Positions 23,502 through 38,801 of a DNA stretch of 64,000 bases are shown piece by piece. This stretch comes from Penicillium oxalicum (Eukaryota > Ascomycota > Eurotiomycetes > Eurotiales > Aspergillaceae): assembly GCF_001723175.1 (NCBI RefSeq), contig NC_064653.1, positions 1,116,001-1,180,000 of the forward strand, given 5' to 3'. The position numbers and the translations under genes were made by a program. The stretch's first letter is position 1, and each line of letters starts with the position of its first letter. Below the pieces are notes generated by a model. The model did no database searches. It was not told the DNA's origin and saw only the letters and a list, made by a program, of their open reading frames with translations.

Positions 23502-26447
23502 CCCGCTTTCCATCTACAACATCGTTTCCCACCCCATTCCTCTTGAGGGATCCACAAATCTCCCAGTCTAGACTCTTTCCCTCCCTTCCCGGTGGTGCAT
23601 CATCTCTTTCAAGTGGCGCTCGCCCCACGGCTCCAGCTCTTCTTCCCCGGCGCCCCAGAGTGGAGTGCGCCATTCCTGCGGGAACACCATAAACATCTGC
23701 TTGGGACTTTGGTGCTCTCCCCCTTTTTGTTTTTCTCTTCCTCTTTCCGCTTCCCACCCCCTGGGTTCTCAAATGACCTCTCCTTCCAAGTTATGCACCG
23801 GGTCAAACATGCATATCTCAGATCCAGGGACTGGGGAGGGGGGAGGATCTGATCATCCTCTCCTCCCTTGGGTGTGCAGAAGTACAGCCTCTTTGAGAGA
23901 GGGAAGCTGGATAGATCGAATTGTGTTGAACACTGAGTCGTACTTTGTCAATAGTCATGAAGGTATGTTGACTGGGAGGGGAGAGGGGAAATATGTAATT
24001 TGAAGATGCTGGCTTGACTCTTGCGCCGGGCACGTACATTTGATTCCAGTGGTACCGCCCTGTAGGTGCGATGTTGAGCAGTGGACTGTTCCCTTCCCGT
24101 TCCGTCTTCCAAATTCCCGAGGTCCAAGAAACGCATCACATCCCAGATAAGATTCTATTTCATTTTCTCTTCAAGTAAGGTATGAATGTCCTGATTTGTG
24201 AAAATGGATCTTCGGGTTAGACGGTGCCCCCAGTTCAGCTCTACAGCTTCTGCGTCGCGGCCCGCCGGGACACAAGGACTCACCTTCAACTGTAAAGGAG
24301 ACGCAAAGTAAATGGGTATGTACTACGTTAGTACTGGAGAACGAGGTGTGAACTGTACCAAAGGCAGACTCGCAACGTCAAAGGCCCATGGACTGAACTG
24401 GACTGGGCTGGACTCGCACGGCAAATCAACCCACGACTGAGTTCCGAGGCGGCTCCTCCGGGCTTCGTCAGGACCCTGGGATTCCATCTATGCTGGGTAT
24501 CGGTCTTTTGCTTTGGCATCATCTTGAAAGGGGTAGTTTCGAGGCGATGTCAATGTCGTCATCTATGTTTTTTTGTTTCTTTTTTTGTTTTTTTTTGTTC
24601 CTTTTCAAGATCAGTACGCAAGGTACGTTACTGTGCGTCTGGTTGTTCGTGAAAATGTGTTTCCATCTCCGTCATCCCAAATCCATCGCATTCCATCGTC
24701 ATCCTCCTTTGAATCCTGGGGGTCCAACGGTGCGCCCAGTCTGGGTTTTGGTTCTGGATCCTTGGGGACGGGCCGCGGCCCACCTGGTTCCATCATTTGC
24801 ATCGTGTCCAGTCCAGTTCGTCTCCGGAGGATCCTACTGTACCTACTACAGTACTGGCAGGCTTTTGGTCCTAATACGCCCTTCTTTTTCATCTGGATGA
24901 TAGTTGAATGTGCATTTTTCATTTTCAATTCCTCTGCCGGGGCTCAGTTTCTTTCTCACTCAGCATTCAAGGCGCTCCTTCACTCTGTCTCAGTTGATTC
25001 CGAGACCCCTGCGACCGGTATCCTGGGTGGATTGAGCAGGATACAGTGGGGGGTCTCCAGCTCCTAGGGCCAGGAGAGTGGGTACAGGTAGTAGTGGAGA
25101 GATCCCCAGCCATGATGGGAGAAAACTTTGTTTATTTTGGTTTGGAAGGCATGGAGACGAAGATTGTATCCATAGAGTTCCTTTGATATGGTGAACTCGT
25201 ATGTGCAAGGCATCAAATCACCTCCTGTCAATCCGGTCCGGTTCACCTCCGCCCGATCTTCCGATAGGCTTGCAGGAGTACCAGTTCCGTTTATGGCGCC
25301 TTGCCCTACAGTAGATGTGTACCTCACCTGAAGGTCGAGGTGGCTACTTCGCTGAAAGAAGGAAGATTTAAAGGATTCTTTGCTTGAGTTCCTTATTGGA
25401 GCAGGTTATTGACGGGATTTAATGAGTGGGAACATCAATTCCATGTTAGACTGCGAGAAGTCTACAAGCGAGAAGACGGAAAGGAGCCCGATGAGAAAAG
25501 GATTCTTACTCTCTCAGACGGCTCGGTCATTGAAGAGTTAGTAGCAACTCTCAGCCTTAGATAGGTTCTAGCCAAATGTTTGACTAGTACCAGTGCCCGG
25601 GATATTCCAAATGTCTGGCATATTCACTCGCATGAATGCTGAGGTGTGCCATTTCCATATTTGCAACCATTTTTTTTTATTTTTAATTTATCCTCTGAAG
25701 CTATCGCCAGCTCACATACTACGGAATCAAGATATGTGTTTTTGTCACGGTAGCATCAAATCGAGACGCGGTCAGTGCAAAATAAATACGAAGCAAAAAG
25801 ACTTGACCGATGACGAAACTCTCCATATCAAATGTCCCCATCACGCCCCAAATGACCCAATCATATCTCATTCATTCCCCCCAGAATGCCAAATAGACAA
25901 AAACCCTCCCCTGGCAACAGAACCTCTTGCATTGTACATTAAAAAGAACAAAAAAAATATCCACATCATGACGAACGATCATGTCTGGAAGTTGCAAAAG
26001 TTCCCCCCGTCTCCCCCGGCGGCCTTGGCCTTTGGCGCCGCGAGGTCCACTTCATGTACCACCTTCCCCGGCGCTCGAGTACATGCGCGTCTGCATGACT
26101 CGAGATTCCTCCCCCGATTTTGCCCCACGATCGAGCGGATGGAGAGCAAGATGGGTAGAAGCAAGGAGGGTATTTCCCCCCCCTCCGGCACCAGCATTAG
26201 TACTGACTGAGATTCTAGATATATTTTCGGGAACGAACTAGGGGAAATATCGAAAAAGGTGGGAATTACAAGAAAAGTACGAGATCCATCGATCGTACTT
26301 TTTTGTACGTGTGTAGATGTGTGTGTTGCCTGTGAAATCGATGCGTCGTGCAGTCGAGTTTGATGACTAGGGATCCTTGGCCCTTTTTCTTTTCTTCTTC
26401 TTCTTGTTGAAGGGGTCTGAGAAAATCAAAAAAAAAAAAAAGTCTCG

Positions 26448-26474
26448 TTGTCGTGCATGAGTCATGCACGACAA
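26448..26474. repeat. 27-nt perfect palindrome centred on TGAGTCA
   Basis: Left arm TTGTCGTGCATGA (26448-26460), a single central G (26461) and right arm TCATGCACGACAA (26462-26474). The two 13-nt arms are exact reverse complements. The centre is TGAGTCA, the site bound by Gcn4/CpcA and other AP-1-type bZIP dimers. An A-rich run (about 26428-26441) lies just before it. Confidence 0.95.
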
Positions 26475-27930
26475 GCTACCATACATGGATGAAGCAGCAC
26501 ACCGCAAGCTGTCCAGTGCTCCAGACGGGGGAGAAAGGGTGAAATGATGGAATGTGGGAAAATCCTGGTTGTCAGCGCCACCCCGCGAAGACTGTCAGCC
26601 ACAGACTACAGTATAATCATTCTGATTCATCTTCAACTCTCAGCCTGTCATTCCCGCGGAAGAGAAGGGATCGTCAAATTTGCCACAGCTGGAGGATTCA
26701 TCTTAGCAAGGATCATGCTCCATCCCTAAATGAGTCGGTTACTTTTTTACACTTCACATTATCGAGAACAGTAGTTTGTACCTACTGTGGTGCGATGTTT
26801 GCGGTATCAGTCTCAAGAGTCACAATCTCTTTCCTGGACTAGATGCTCGCACCATGTCCAAAGCGAAAAATGAAGCTATGCGTAGCGCTTACTAGCATAT
26901 TCAGATCAGGTAGCTTCTCTGTCCCTTTTCACACCCAACGATGAACATGGGGGGGGAAAATTCCGATTGGAGGCAATTATTGGACTATAACCCCATTTTC
27001 CGTCCTTTTCAATAATGCGAAGAATAAATCTATTTAAATTAATGATCGTCCTATCCTCAGCATCATCGATTCTTCAACCTTCATCCCATCCGACCAGCCC
27101 CCGTGGGCAAGGCGATCTGCGGGTCCTCAAGTTCAGATCCCGGTGATCGGGGCTCCCATCCTCCTGGACAAGTGGAGATGAACCGTAGACTCCACTATCG
27201 AATTGGGAGATCATGTCGAGGGTCGAGAATGTGACACGAGTCGAGACTCACCAGATGGCGGCGGACGGAGGGCCACTTGATCATCGATCAAATCAAGGCG
27301 GTCTGCGAGGTTTTCGTGTCAAGAGTACCTACGACTACGACTACAACTACAAGAGTGACTAGGAGTGCACCTCCTTCATAACAAAAGCAACATATATGAC
27401 GAATCATAGAAGCACAAATCAAAAGTACAGAGACTCGGACACTCAGAATCAAAGTGCAAAGTACATTGTCCATCTCACATTCGAGAGGGAAAAAATCTCC
27501 GTACAATGTACTTGTCCATGTACTGTGTGCACTGACCTGCTGCGGATGCACCGACTTGACTTGAGCAGAAGAGAAGAGGCCTGAACCCTTCCGGAACCGA
27601 CTCCGCGGTCTCGCACGGGCACTCGAGGTGACGGTCGCGGCCCTCACCGTGAATCTCTCGATGCTTTGTGGAAGAAGGGGAGGAGAGGGGCTGGAGAGAA
27701 CCTGTTCATCGAGCGTGTATGTCGATGTGAGTGGTGAGTGAGACTAGGATAGGAGGTGAGGAAGAAAGGGATTGTGCGTGCTACAATTATGATCAGCGAC
27801 CAACGATTCATCAATCTAGTTCTCTCATTGCTCAACGTATCCTGGGTTATCACATGGAGCTGGAGGGGGTGGTGGTCAATTCTCCACTTGTTGGTTTCAC
27901 ATCGAGATATACGCTACAATAGTGCAGAAT

Positions 27931-27950
27931 AGAGAGAGAGAGAGAGAGAG
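27931..27950. repeat. (AG)10 microsatellite
   Basis: An uninterrupted AG dinucleotide run. Confidence 0.95.
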
Positions 27951-30900
27951 TAGTACTACTATCAGTGTGTGTGCCTGTGCGTGTTTACGCGTCTATGCAT
28001 CACAAGGGAGACACACGACACGAGACAGGCATACGGAGGGGGCTCAGCGGCGGCAAATGGACGTCGAGAGCTTAAACGACACAACGCGACTGGACTCTCG
28101 GACCTGGTGAATAGCAGAGCTGCCCAGCGAAAAGCAAATGAGAAGGAAAGATATCTGGCTCTCGCACGGGCTTTTAAATCGATCTAGATGGGCCTGATCT
28201 GAGAGTTGCATTGATTGACGCTTTGGCTTGTTCTGCTCGGCATTGCTCTGGGCCAGACCCACGAGAGCTTTCTTCCTGATTTTTCTTTTTTCCGATCCTA
28301 TTTCTTTATTTCAAATCTTGTTTTCCATTATTAGCAACTCTCCGCACTCTGTCCTTTTTTCGTTGTGAACTCAAAACGTCATCGTGTAGCTTGGACGATT
28401 CAGGTCCAGGAAATCAAAAAGTCAAAGCAAAGCCTTCGAGCTCGAGAGCTCAAAGAATCCTGGCACATTGCTACCTATCGACGTTCGACTCGAGGTGTTC
28501 AAGAGCTGATAGGAGACTATGACAGACTCGGACGTGGCCAGAAAGAGGGTCGAGGGTACGACAAGCTTGGATCTCTGTCCCGTGCATTCCGATTGGGGAA
28601 GCCTCTCACTCTCTCTCCCCCCCCTCCTTATGATTCGTAGATAGATGTGCAATCGGAAAAGATGAATTGCTATCACCGCTACACAGAGCGGTCACCTTGC
28701 GTTGATAACTGTGATCAGGGGATGGTAGCCATGTGAATAGAACACGGACATATCGTTGGAGGAGGGGCCGTTGCCGTTGGGTTCTTTTATAAGGTTGCCA
28801 ATTTAGACTGAGTCTCAACTAATGAAAGTCTCTTCAGTCTACCACTCTACTTACTAGGTCCGTGCTGGATTGAGGATGGAAATAACGATCATTGAGAATC
28901 GCTGTCTTGCCTAGTTGGAATTTGGGCAGCACCTACTTAGTACCAGTCCTCTGTTACTATTTTAGTGGCCATGAGACTCATTCATCCGGACAAGTACCGT
29001 ATAGCTAGGTTTCATGATTGATCTCGTCTCAACCGTCTCTCACTACACACCTAGTAAACTTGGACTTATGGATAGCCTCATGTATGACATATATTTTTCT
29101 TGTCTTCCACAGCTCGAAAAAAACTTGAAAAAAGAACAGAAAAACAACCTCATCCCTAATTCCCTACTTCTCTCCCACTTATTAAAATGCTACATTAAGA
29201 TCACGCCATGGCAAATTCTGGTCCCTCCATGAGCGATGCTCGCTATATCTAGACATCTGATCCTTCTCAACGGATCTTTTTCGAATGGCTTCCATTAGTC
29301 CAGTTTTCAACAGTGCCCCTCATAGTGCAGACCTACCTGCTCAGAGCCTTCCTCCCCCAGTACTTACCTAGTCTGAACCAGACTCTGCATCTGCAATTCT
29401 TCCAGATCTCAACGGGTCCTCCTCTTCAGGGCAGGATCCATATGAATAATTCACTTGTGGGGAGCCTCGTACCCGTTCTCGCATGCACCGGAAACGGGCA
29501 TCTGCGAAGAGGGATGGGAAGCCCGGAGGAATGGAAAAAAAAGACAAAAAAAAGATACGCCATCCATTACCTACTCGCCCCCGCTGTCGCAGAATATAAG
29601 TTTTATCCATGACTTAGGTTCCCACCATATTTTACTGCAGCCTGTCCGGAACGATGAGAAATAGGCGGTCACATCACCGCAAACTGAAAGAGCGGTAGAT
29701 ATCATGTCCAAATCCAATTGATTAAAAGTACCAGTTGATTTCCATTTGGACTAAGAAATTTTCCATCCTACCGAATTTCCACCTGCTTTTTGGACGACAG
29801 GACTGCACGAGAAAATTGTGGGTGCATAGGTCCTTCCAAGGAACCCAATCCATTTCAAAAACGACAGGCGCAAAGTGGCGCCCAAGCGGTCAAAAACTTG
29901 CAGTACTTCGTCTATTCCAATGAACACAAGTAACCTGAACTGATTTGATCCAGTCATTTTGACGAGTTACCTTTCCCCCCTGGAACCTAACAGCACTACA
30001 TGTAAGGACAAGGACAACCCTGGGACGCCATTTCTTTCTAGTGGGACGGTGAAGATAGAATGGCCCTAGGTAGACTCCTTTTTTCGTTCTCCCACTTTTT
30101 ATTCAGGTCTGTCTTGGATGCTATCATAAGGTAGAATCCTCGTATCTCTGTCACGTTCGACTCGTTGGCTATCTAGGCATTAATGGGTAGGTGCAAAGTA
30201 CGAACCGAAACTGGCGGTGAAATAAAACCGAGCTTGCACGGTCTATGCCGCGTAGACAAGATGTCAGCGAGGTTCTCGTTAAGTGTAGCTCAATTCCCAA
30301 GGATATTAATCTACAATTGAAGTTTGTGGATGTGTGTGTATGTGTGTGTGTACGGTGGTAAGGCAAATTTGGTCTCTGTGAACTCTCTAGATGAGAGTGC
30401 ACTACCCGCTTGGATTTGAGTTGCAGACATACAAGTGCATCCAATTATATTTAGCACTGGAAGAAAAAAAAAGCAACATGAAGCCAGGCTCGAATTGATA
30501 GACATCTACTTGTGTCCCATCGAAAACGTGCTTGCAAAAGGGAAAAAAAACCCTTTAACTTAGTGTAGCATAATCTCACTCTAGTTTCACAGATCTACCG
30601 GGAAGCAGGTAACTGTCAACATTTGCAAAAACACTTACCATGGTAGAAATCATCACTGAACTCTAGAAGCAATCTCATGCTTAGGTCCAGTTCTATCGAA
30701 GACAAGTACCCCAGCCGGTGGGTAAGATATCAATCTGAAAAGTCTTCAACACAGTTGATTTTTGATTTTCATTATCCTGCTTGATATAAACCTAAAAACC
30801 CAACTGTACAGCCCTGACATATCTAAAACACCCCCGAGCCGTGGTTTGATACTTCCAGAATCGAAATGACCTTGTTCTCGAATAGAAGTCTCTTCCAATT

Positions 30901-31536
30901 ATAGGTGCAGATCACCTAACTGGTTATTCGTGAGCGGGTACCTATTACCTTGCGTGCTGTATCAAGCATCTTCTAGTTTGAGCGTGGTAGTCATTTACTG
31001 TTGTGGAGATTTATATAATCATTCCTGGTTGATTCGTCGACCGCGGTCCAAGGCTGGTAGGTGTGTTTCAAAAATCTACCTACTAAGTAGTCCATTCATA
31101 GTTTTCCAGCAGGCAGTGTCTACTAATAGTAGCATGTTATTTGTGCTGATTCAACAGAACCAACACCAGGACCTGAACACACCTACCTTACCTAACTTGG
31201 ACCATGAGACTTACCTACTGTACCCATATTGACTTCAAAAACAAGTGTCAGATGTCAGCGTGACTGCAAAGGATTCCCCTCGAGATGCTTCAATTCCATT
31301 TCATTTACATTACTCCCGTTGTAAAGAGCAGGATGATTCACCAAATGACTTGAACTCATGGGAATTCGTACAGAAAAAGCCAAGCACAAAACGGATATCA
31401 TCACTCATAAACTCCATGCTCCAGTTGAACCGTTGACCCACCCGGAAATGCTGAAGACGGCCCATATCCAGTAAAAATCATCAATCACAAACAAACAAAA
31501 AAAAGGTTCTTCCTCCACCACCACGCCGTCGACGGC

Positions 31537-34568
<3,032 letters not shown>

Positions 34569-37039
34569 GATTGCGGAGGAGGAGGAGGGGAAGGGAAATT
34601 TCAGGCCGGGAGATATCTGGCCGTGAGAACAGAGTGATCAATTAGCAATTCTCGCAGATACCAATCACGGGACTCGGGGTGGATAATGGAGGTCACTGTT
34701 TTGACCGGAGGCGATAGGGGAGGGGTTGTTGTCCCATGCTCTTTTTTCGCACACGACGCGCTGCCCGCTGCGCGTGTACGGAACATCAATTCTCCGGGAT
34801 CAGCACGCGTTAAGTGGTTTCCCATATGGCGCGGCCCGTCACGGGGTTTCTCTGCCTCAGGATGTCATTCAGGGAGTACGCGCTAGTCCGGAAATGGTGA
34901 CCATATTTTTCCCCCGCCCCCATTCACCGAGGAAATTCGAGACTCGAGATTCGAGACTGAGCCCCCGGCAGACAGCCACACCGGGATGACTAGTCTCATT
35001 CGAGGTATCAGTCCCCCCCCATTTGCCTTTTCAGCAGTCCATGCACATGTACCTCACTGCATGCACTTGAATACTACCCTCGTACAGTACAATGCATCCA
35101 AGGTCATATGTACCTGTGCTTCGGATCCCGTTCTCTCTTGAGGGCCTCTTTATCCCGGAAGTGCGGATGAAACTCGGAGCAGAGCGGGCTTCTGCAAACG
35201 CGCTCGGTAATCATATCCCTTGTGGATCACCTAAGAACTCTCGACCAGAAAAATCCGGTCGCTAGTTCGGTGTATCTGGATGATAATCTTGGCGATTATT
35301 TCGTTAATGAGAAGACAGTACTCGGCTTCACCGTTCCACCACGTAGGGGTCACCGTCGGTATGTCCTGCTGGAGAGACCTGTGGGTGACAGGCGCTATCG
35401 TCATGGGTTGACTGGATGACTCTGTGGTGCTCATGAGGTTGAGTGTGTAGTACGAGCTATGGCCGGGGCAAGGAATTGAGGCCGAACGAGTTCTGGAGAC
35501 CGTGGCGAGTAAGGCACTCCCGTTGGGTACAAATGTGCGATTGTCCATCGGTCCTCATCCACTCCCGATCTTGCAGTGTGTCACCACTGGAAGCTTGCGG
35601 GTGGACGGTCCCCCAGGTGGTTCAGCTGGCCGAATTTGGTGAACGGTAGGACACTCCACTCGCAGCTAACCCGGTTTGGTTAGATGAGAAGGTTGTACCG
35701 GTACACTTTTCCTGTCTGTCAGTTGTCATCCAACAGACTCGACCCATCCGTCCTCTCCATCTACTCTCTATCAGGCAGCCCGTCTGGAGGATTGTCAGAC
35801 TCATCCCGGCGCTCAGGTCTCGGGGAGGAGTCGAGTCGAAATACGTTTGAGGTACTAGTCGTAGTGACGGTAGTACTGAACTGGTCGTCGTCGGCTACAG
35901 TAGCAGGAGGATTAGTCTGCACGCTGTAATCCCCTAGTGGTTTTTGTGCACGGGATCAGCTGGGGTGAGGTATGAGCGGTCGTTCCCAAACTGCGCCTTT
36001 CGGACGAGTGCCAATCGGAACCGAAGCATTCGGAATGGAAACGGCCCTGGAAAAGGTAGATGCAACCCACCAGTCGGTCTGGAGCTTCGAGGGATCTTCA
36101 GCAGATCACAAATCACCACTCGAGGGTTTTAGCAGGGTCGAACTGCTGGAGTCGTCCACGACGACAGCGCATGCTTGTGAGTACCATTGGGTTCACTGCA
36201 CAGAAATGATCGCAAAGGTGCCCCTCGGTACCTGTACATCTCCCCTGTCCCGGTCGAAAAAGCAGTCGAGTCCCGAAGGAGGTGAAGAGGGGCCACTCCA
36301 CTTGGCACCGGTTTAAACCATTCCCACCAGGTCTCTTTCGGGTAATACTTCGCTCCAATCTCCATGCCGAATCCCTCAGACCCTGCGCCTGGTGGTTTCT
36401 TCCGAGGACGAGTTTAAATCTCGTGGCATTTCCCCTTTTGAGAGGGCTCACCCGCGCGGGTCTTGCGATCTTCGTCCGCTGTATCCCCCCCCCCCTCCGC
36501 ATGGATGGTCGGTCTCCCTAGCCACGCGCAATTCTGGTGAACCAAACCATTCTTCTCGGCTCCCCGTCTTCCCTCCTCCATTCTTCGTGATTGTCCGACT
36601 CGGCCGGACGGGCGGAAGGTGACGAGATCGACCCTCTGATCAGCAGTCTCCCGCCTTGCATTGCGGGTTGAAGATAATTGTCATCACTGTGAATCTCCGT
36701 GGGAATCCTTCCCGACCCCCCTCCTCCTCCTCCTCTTCCTCCTCTTCCTCCCTCCCTTCCTCCTGCTTGGGCAGCCGCCTGTCTACCTCTCTGCCTATCT
36801 ATCTACCGACCTCGACCTCCCAGCTTACCTGACGACCTGCCTGCCTGAACTGGGCACCCTTTCCGTTCAATCTCAATGACCCTTCCAGAAGGCCAGAGAT
36901 GATCCTGTCGAGTTGATTGATATTACTGGCTTGGAGCAACTCTCGCCGATCATTTGGATCCGGCATGCCACTGTAGCGGTCGAATTGCGGCGAACCCACC
37001 CTCTGTGCTTTTCTTTACTACCGTCCGTGGCTCGCAGCC
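34569..37039. other. Divergent intergenic region, 2.5 kb
   Basis: The region separates mcm6 (minus) from the TF-like gene (plus). Apart from the MCB-like cluster it contains a direct repeat of ATTCGAGACT near 34935-34960 and a CTC/TCC-rich tract near 36716-36765. No gene could be supported. Confidence 0.55.
34756..34882. promoter_or_regulatory. Cluster of ACGCG (MCB-like) cores upstream of mcm6
   Basis: ACGCG cores occur at 34756-34760, 34771-34775 (reverse orientation), 34805-34810 (a full ACGCGT) and 34878-34882, which is 188-314 nt upstream of the mcm6 start. ACGCGT is the MluI cell-cycle box bound by MBF (Mbp1/Swi6), which drives MCM genes in yeasts. Confidence 0.6.
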
Positions 37040-38801
37040 ATGTCGAATAACGGACCGCAGCCGGTGGAGTCGAATCAGACCCCTACCACGATGCTCTCCT
37101 CATTACCGCCCAAGGCCGATGCGACGGGTAGGTGATCAAGTCTCCGTCGACCAGTCCGCGAATCTTTGCTTCAGACCACCGCTGACTCACAGGGTTGCAA
37201 TTGACGGGTAGGATCTCCAAGCAGTGGCGAGGGACCGGTCAAGTCCAGGCGACGCCGTCGCGGCGCAGACACGGAATCTCAACCCAAGAACCAATCCTTT
37301 TACTTTGTCGACTCGACCTCATCCTCCAAAGAAAAACGAGCGCACGTGATGCGACACCACGTTCAAGAGAAACGAAAACACCGCAAGCTCTCGCAAGGTA
37401 GCTTGCAACCAGAGCATGCCCCCGCGCGACCAACCGCGAGGCTGCTCAAGATGGACTCGGGCCACGGGGCAGAGATCCCACAGGGCGCAATCCCAGCAGT
37501 TGAGACGGCCCCTTCTTTCGGCCAACAACCAATGGTAGGCCATTTCTCTTCCTCACCTTGCTATGCACGGCGGACCGAGGCCGCTTCTAGACGGGCCAAA
37601 ATGCTCACGCGCTCGATCTCCGGGCTTCATGTAGATACCATCACCTCACATCAGCACCTTCGTGCATGAATCGGGGGAGTCCCGAATCGAGTCTCCCGAG
37701 ATGATGCACGGATTGTCGCGCGTCACGCAGTTCCCCACCCCGGCAATCATCCAAAACCCCGAAGATGTCGAATTGGCGGACTGGTGGGTGAACAAATTGA
37801 CCTATTGGTCAGGGCAGAATCCCTATGTGAAAACGCAAATCTACCGGACGGCCATGGAACATCCATTTTCCTTCCAGGCCGTCATTCTGGTGTACGCAGC
37901 ACGGTGGAAGGCACAGATGAATGGACAGGACAACAGCAAGGAAGTCCAGCGCCACGTCGGGCAAGTACGAAAAAACCTCGAAGACGCGGCATCGGGATTG
38001 ATCCAGGTCCCGGAGGATCAGCTGGCAACAGCTCTGGCCGGCATGGCTCTGGCAGAAGGCCGATTTGGAAGCTGTCAAGATGCCGAGCAATATCTAAGCC
38101 ATGCCATTCGCATTGTCCGTCACCGCCGGGGGACCCCTTCCGCTGTGGAAGTGTTCGTTCATTATGTGCGATCCATCCTGCCCCCACTATCCGACGCCAT
38201 CACCCCTATCAACCGGTGTGCTCTGGTATCCTTTCTTCAGCAGGCACAAGAACTCCTACAACGACACGGCTCTCCTCAATATCAACCTCAATCTTCTCAT
38301 CGACGCACCGCCTTCCAGATGGGGAGCCCCCTCTTTTCTCTGCTCTCCAGTGGGCCCCGTCCCACGCAGGTACCCCAGGAGGCACATATGTACGTTGTTC
38401 GCAGTGCCGAGACCCAGGAGGCCAGCCGGTCTGGTTGTCTGATCTACATCACGGCTGCTCTGTGGGACTTCCGAGATTCCGTGAGCAAGACCCACCGATT
38501 CTTGGCCTACTTGACGTCGCTGGTCGAGGAGCACCAGCTTGGGAAGCATCCTGCGTGTGAAACCCTGCTGTGGCTTTTGCTGGAGCAAACTTGTGATGCG
38601 GACCTGCGCGATCCCGAACGGGTCTGGTCGACGGGCCAATTGCTTCAGACGCATCGGCAGCTACGACCGGATCTACAATTTCACTACAACGAGCTTCTGA
38701 TGTCATTTTTATCGTTACAGGTGCCCGTTCGAGGCATCGACGTCTTTGAAACGGAACTTGAGGCGAGTTTTGGTGGACGCAGGCATTCCCCACACTCCTG
38801 A
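37040..38801 (+). CDS. Fungal transcription-factor-like protein without a zinc cluster; probable C-terminal frameshift
   Basis: Predicted 525 aa as read. Exons: 37040-37127, 37212-37534 and 37635-38801; the 84-nt and 100-nt introns both keep frame. The basic stretch KSRRRRRGADTE precedes QSFYFVDSTSSSKEKRAHV and the basic run RHHVQEKRKHRK. This N-terminal signature is common in filamentous fungal TF-like proteins that lack a Zn2Cys6 cluster but share the Fungal_trans_2-type helical domain. The helical part runs from about residue 160 to the end. Reading frame 1 ends soon after GIDVFETEL, but the +1 frame continues with RRVLVDAGIPHTPESLRRDHLL, which looks like the expected family C-terminus. 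The real protein may therefore be longer, or the gene may be damaged at about 38750-38765. Its targets are unknown. Confidence 0.75.

Larger units (their letters stand above)
17930..31536. other. 13.6-kb stretch without a supportable gene
   Basis: This long stretch lies upstream of the 17.3-kb minus-strand gene and beyond the 3' end of mcm6. Open frames are short and carry no recognisable domains. The longest (about 215 codons, 20537-21184) has no early ATG and no family motif. The DNA carries many microsatellites, homopolymers, repeated GTAGGTA/TACCTAC words and one strong palindrome (26448-26474). It may be a very long promoter/leader for the 17.3-kb gene, may produce non-coding RNA, or may hold a gene with many tiny exons that I could not assemble. 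Confidence 0.6.
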
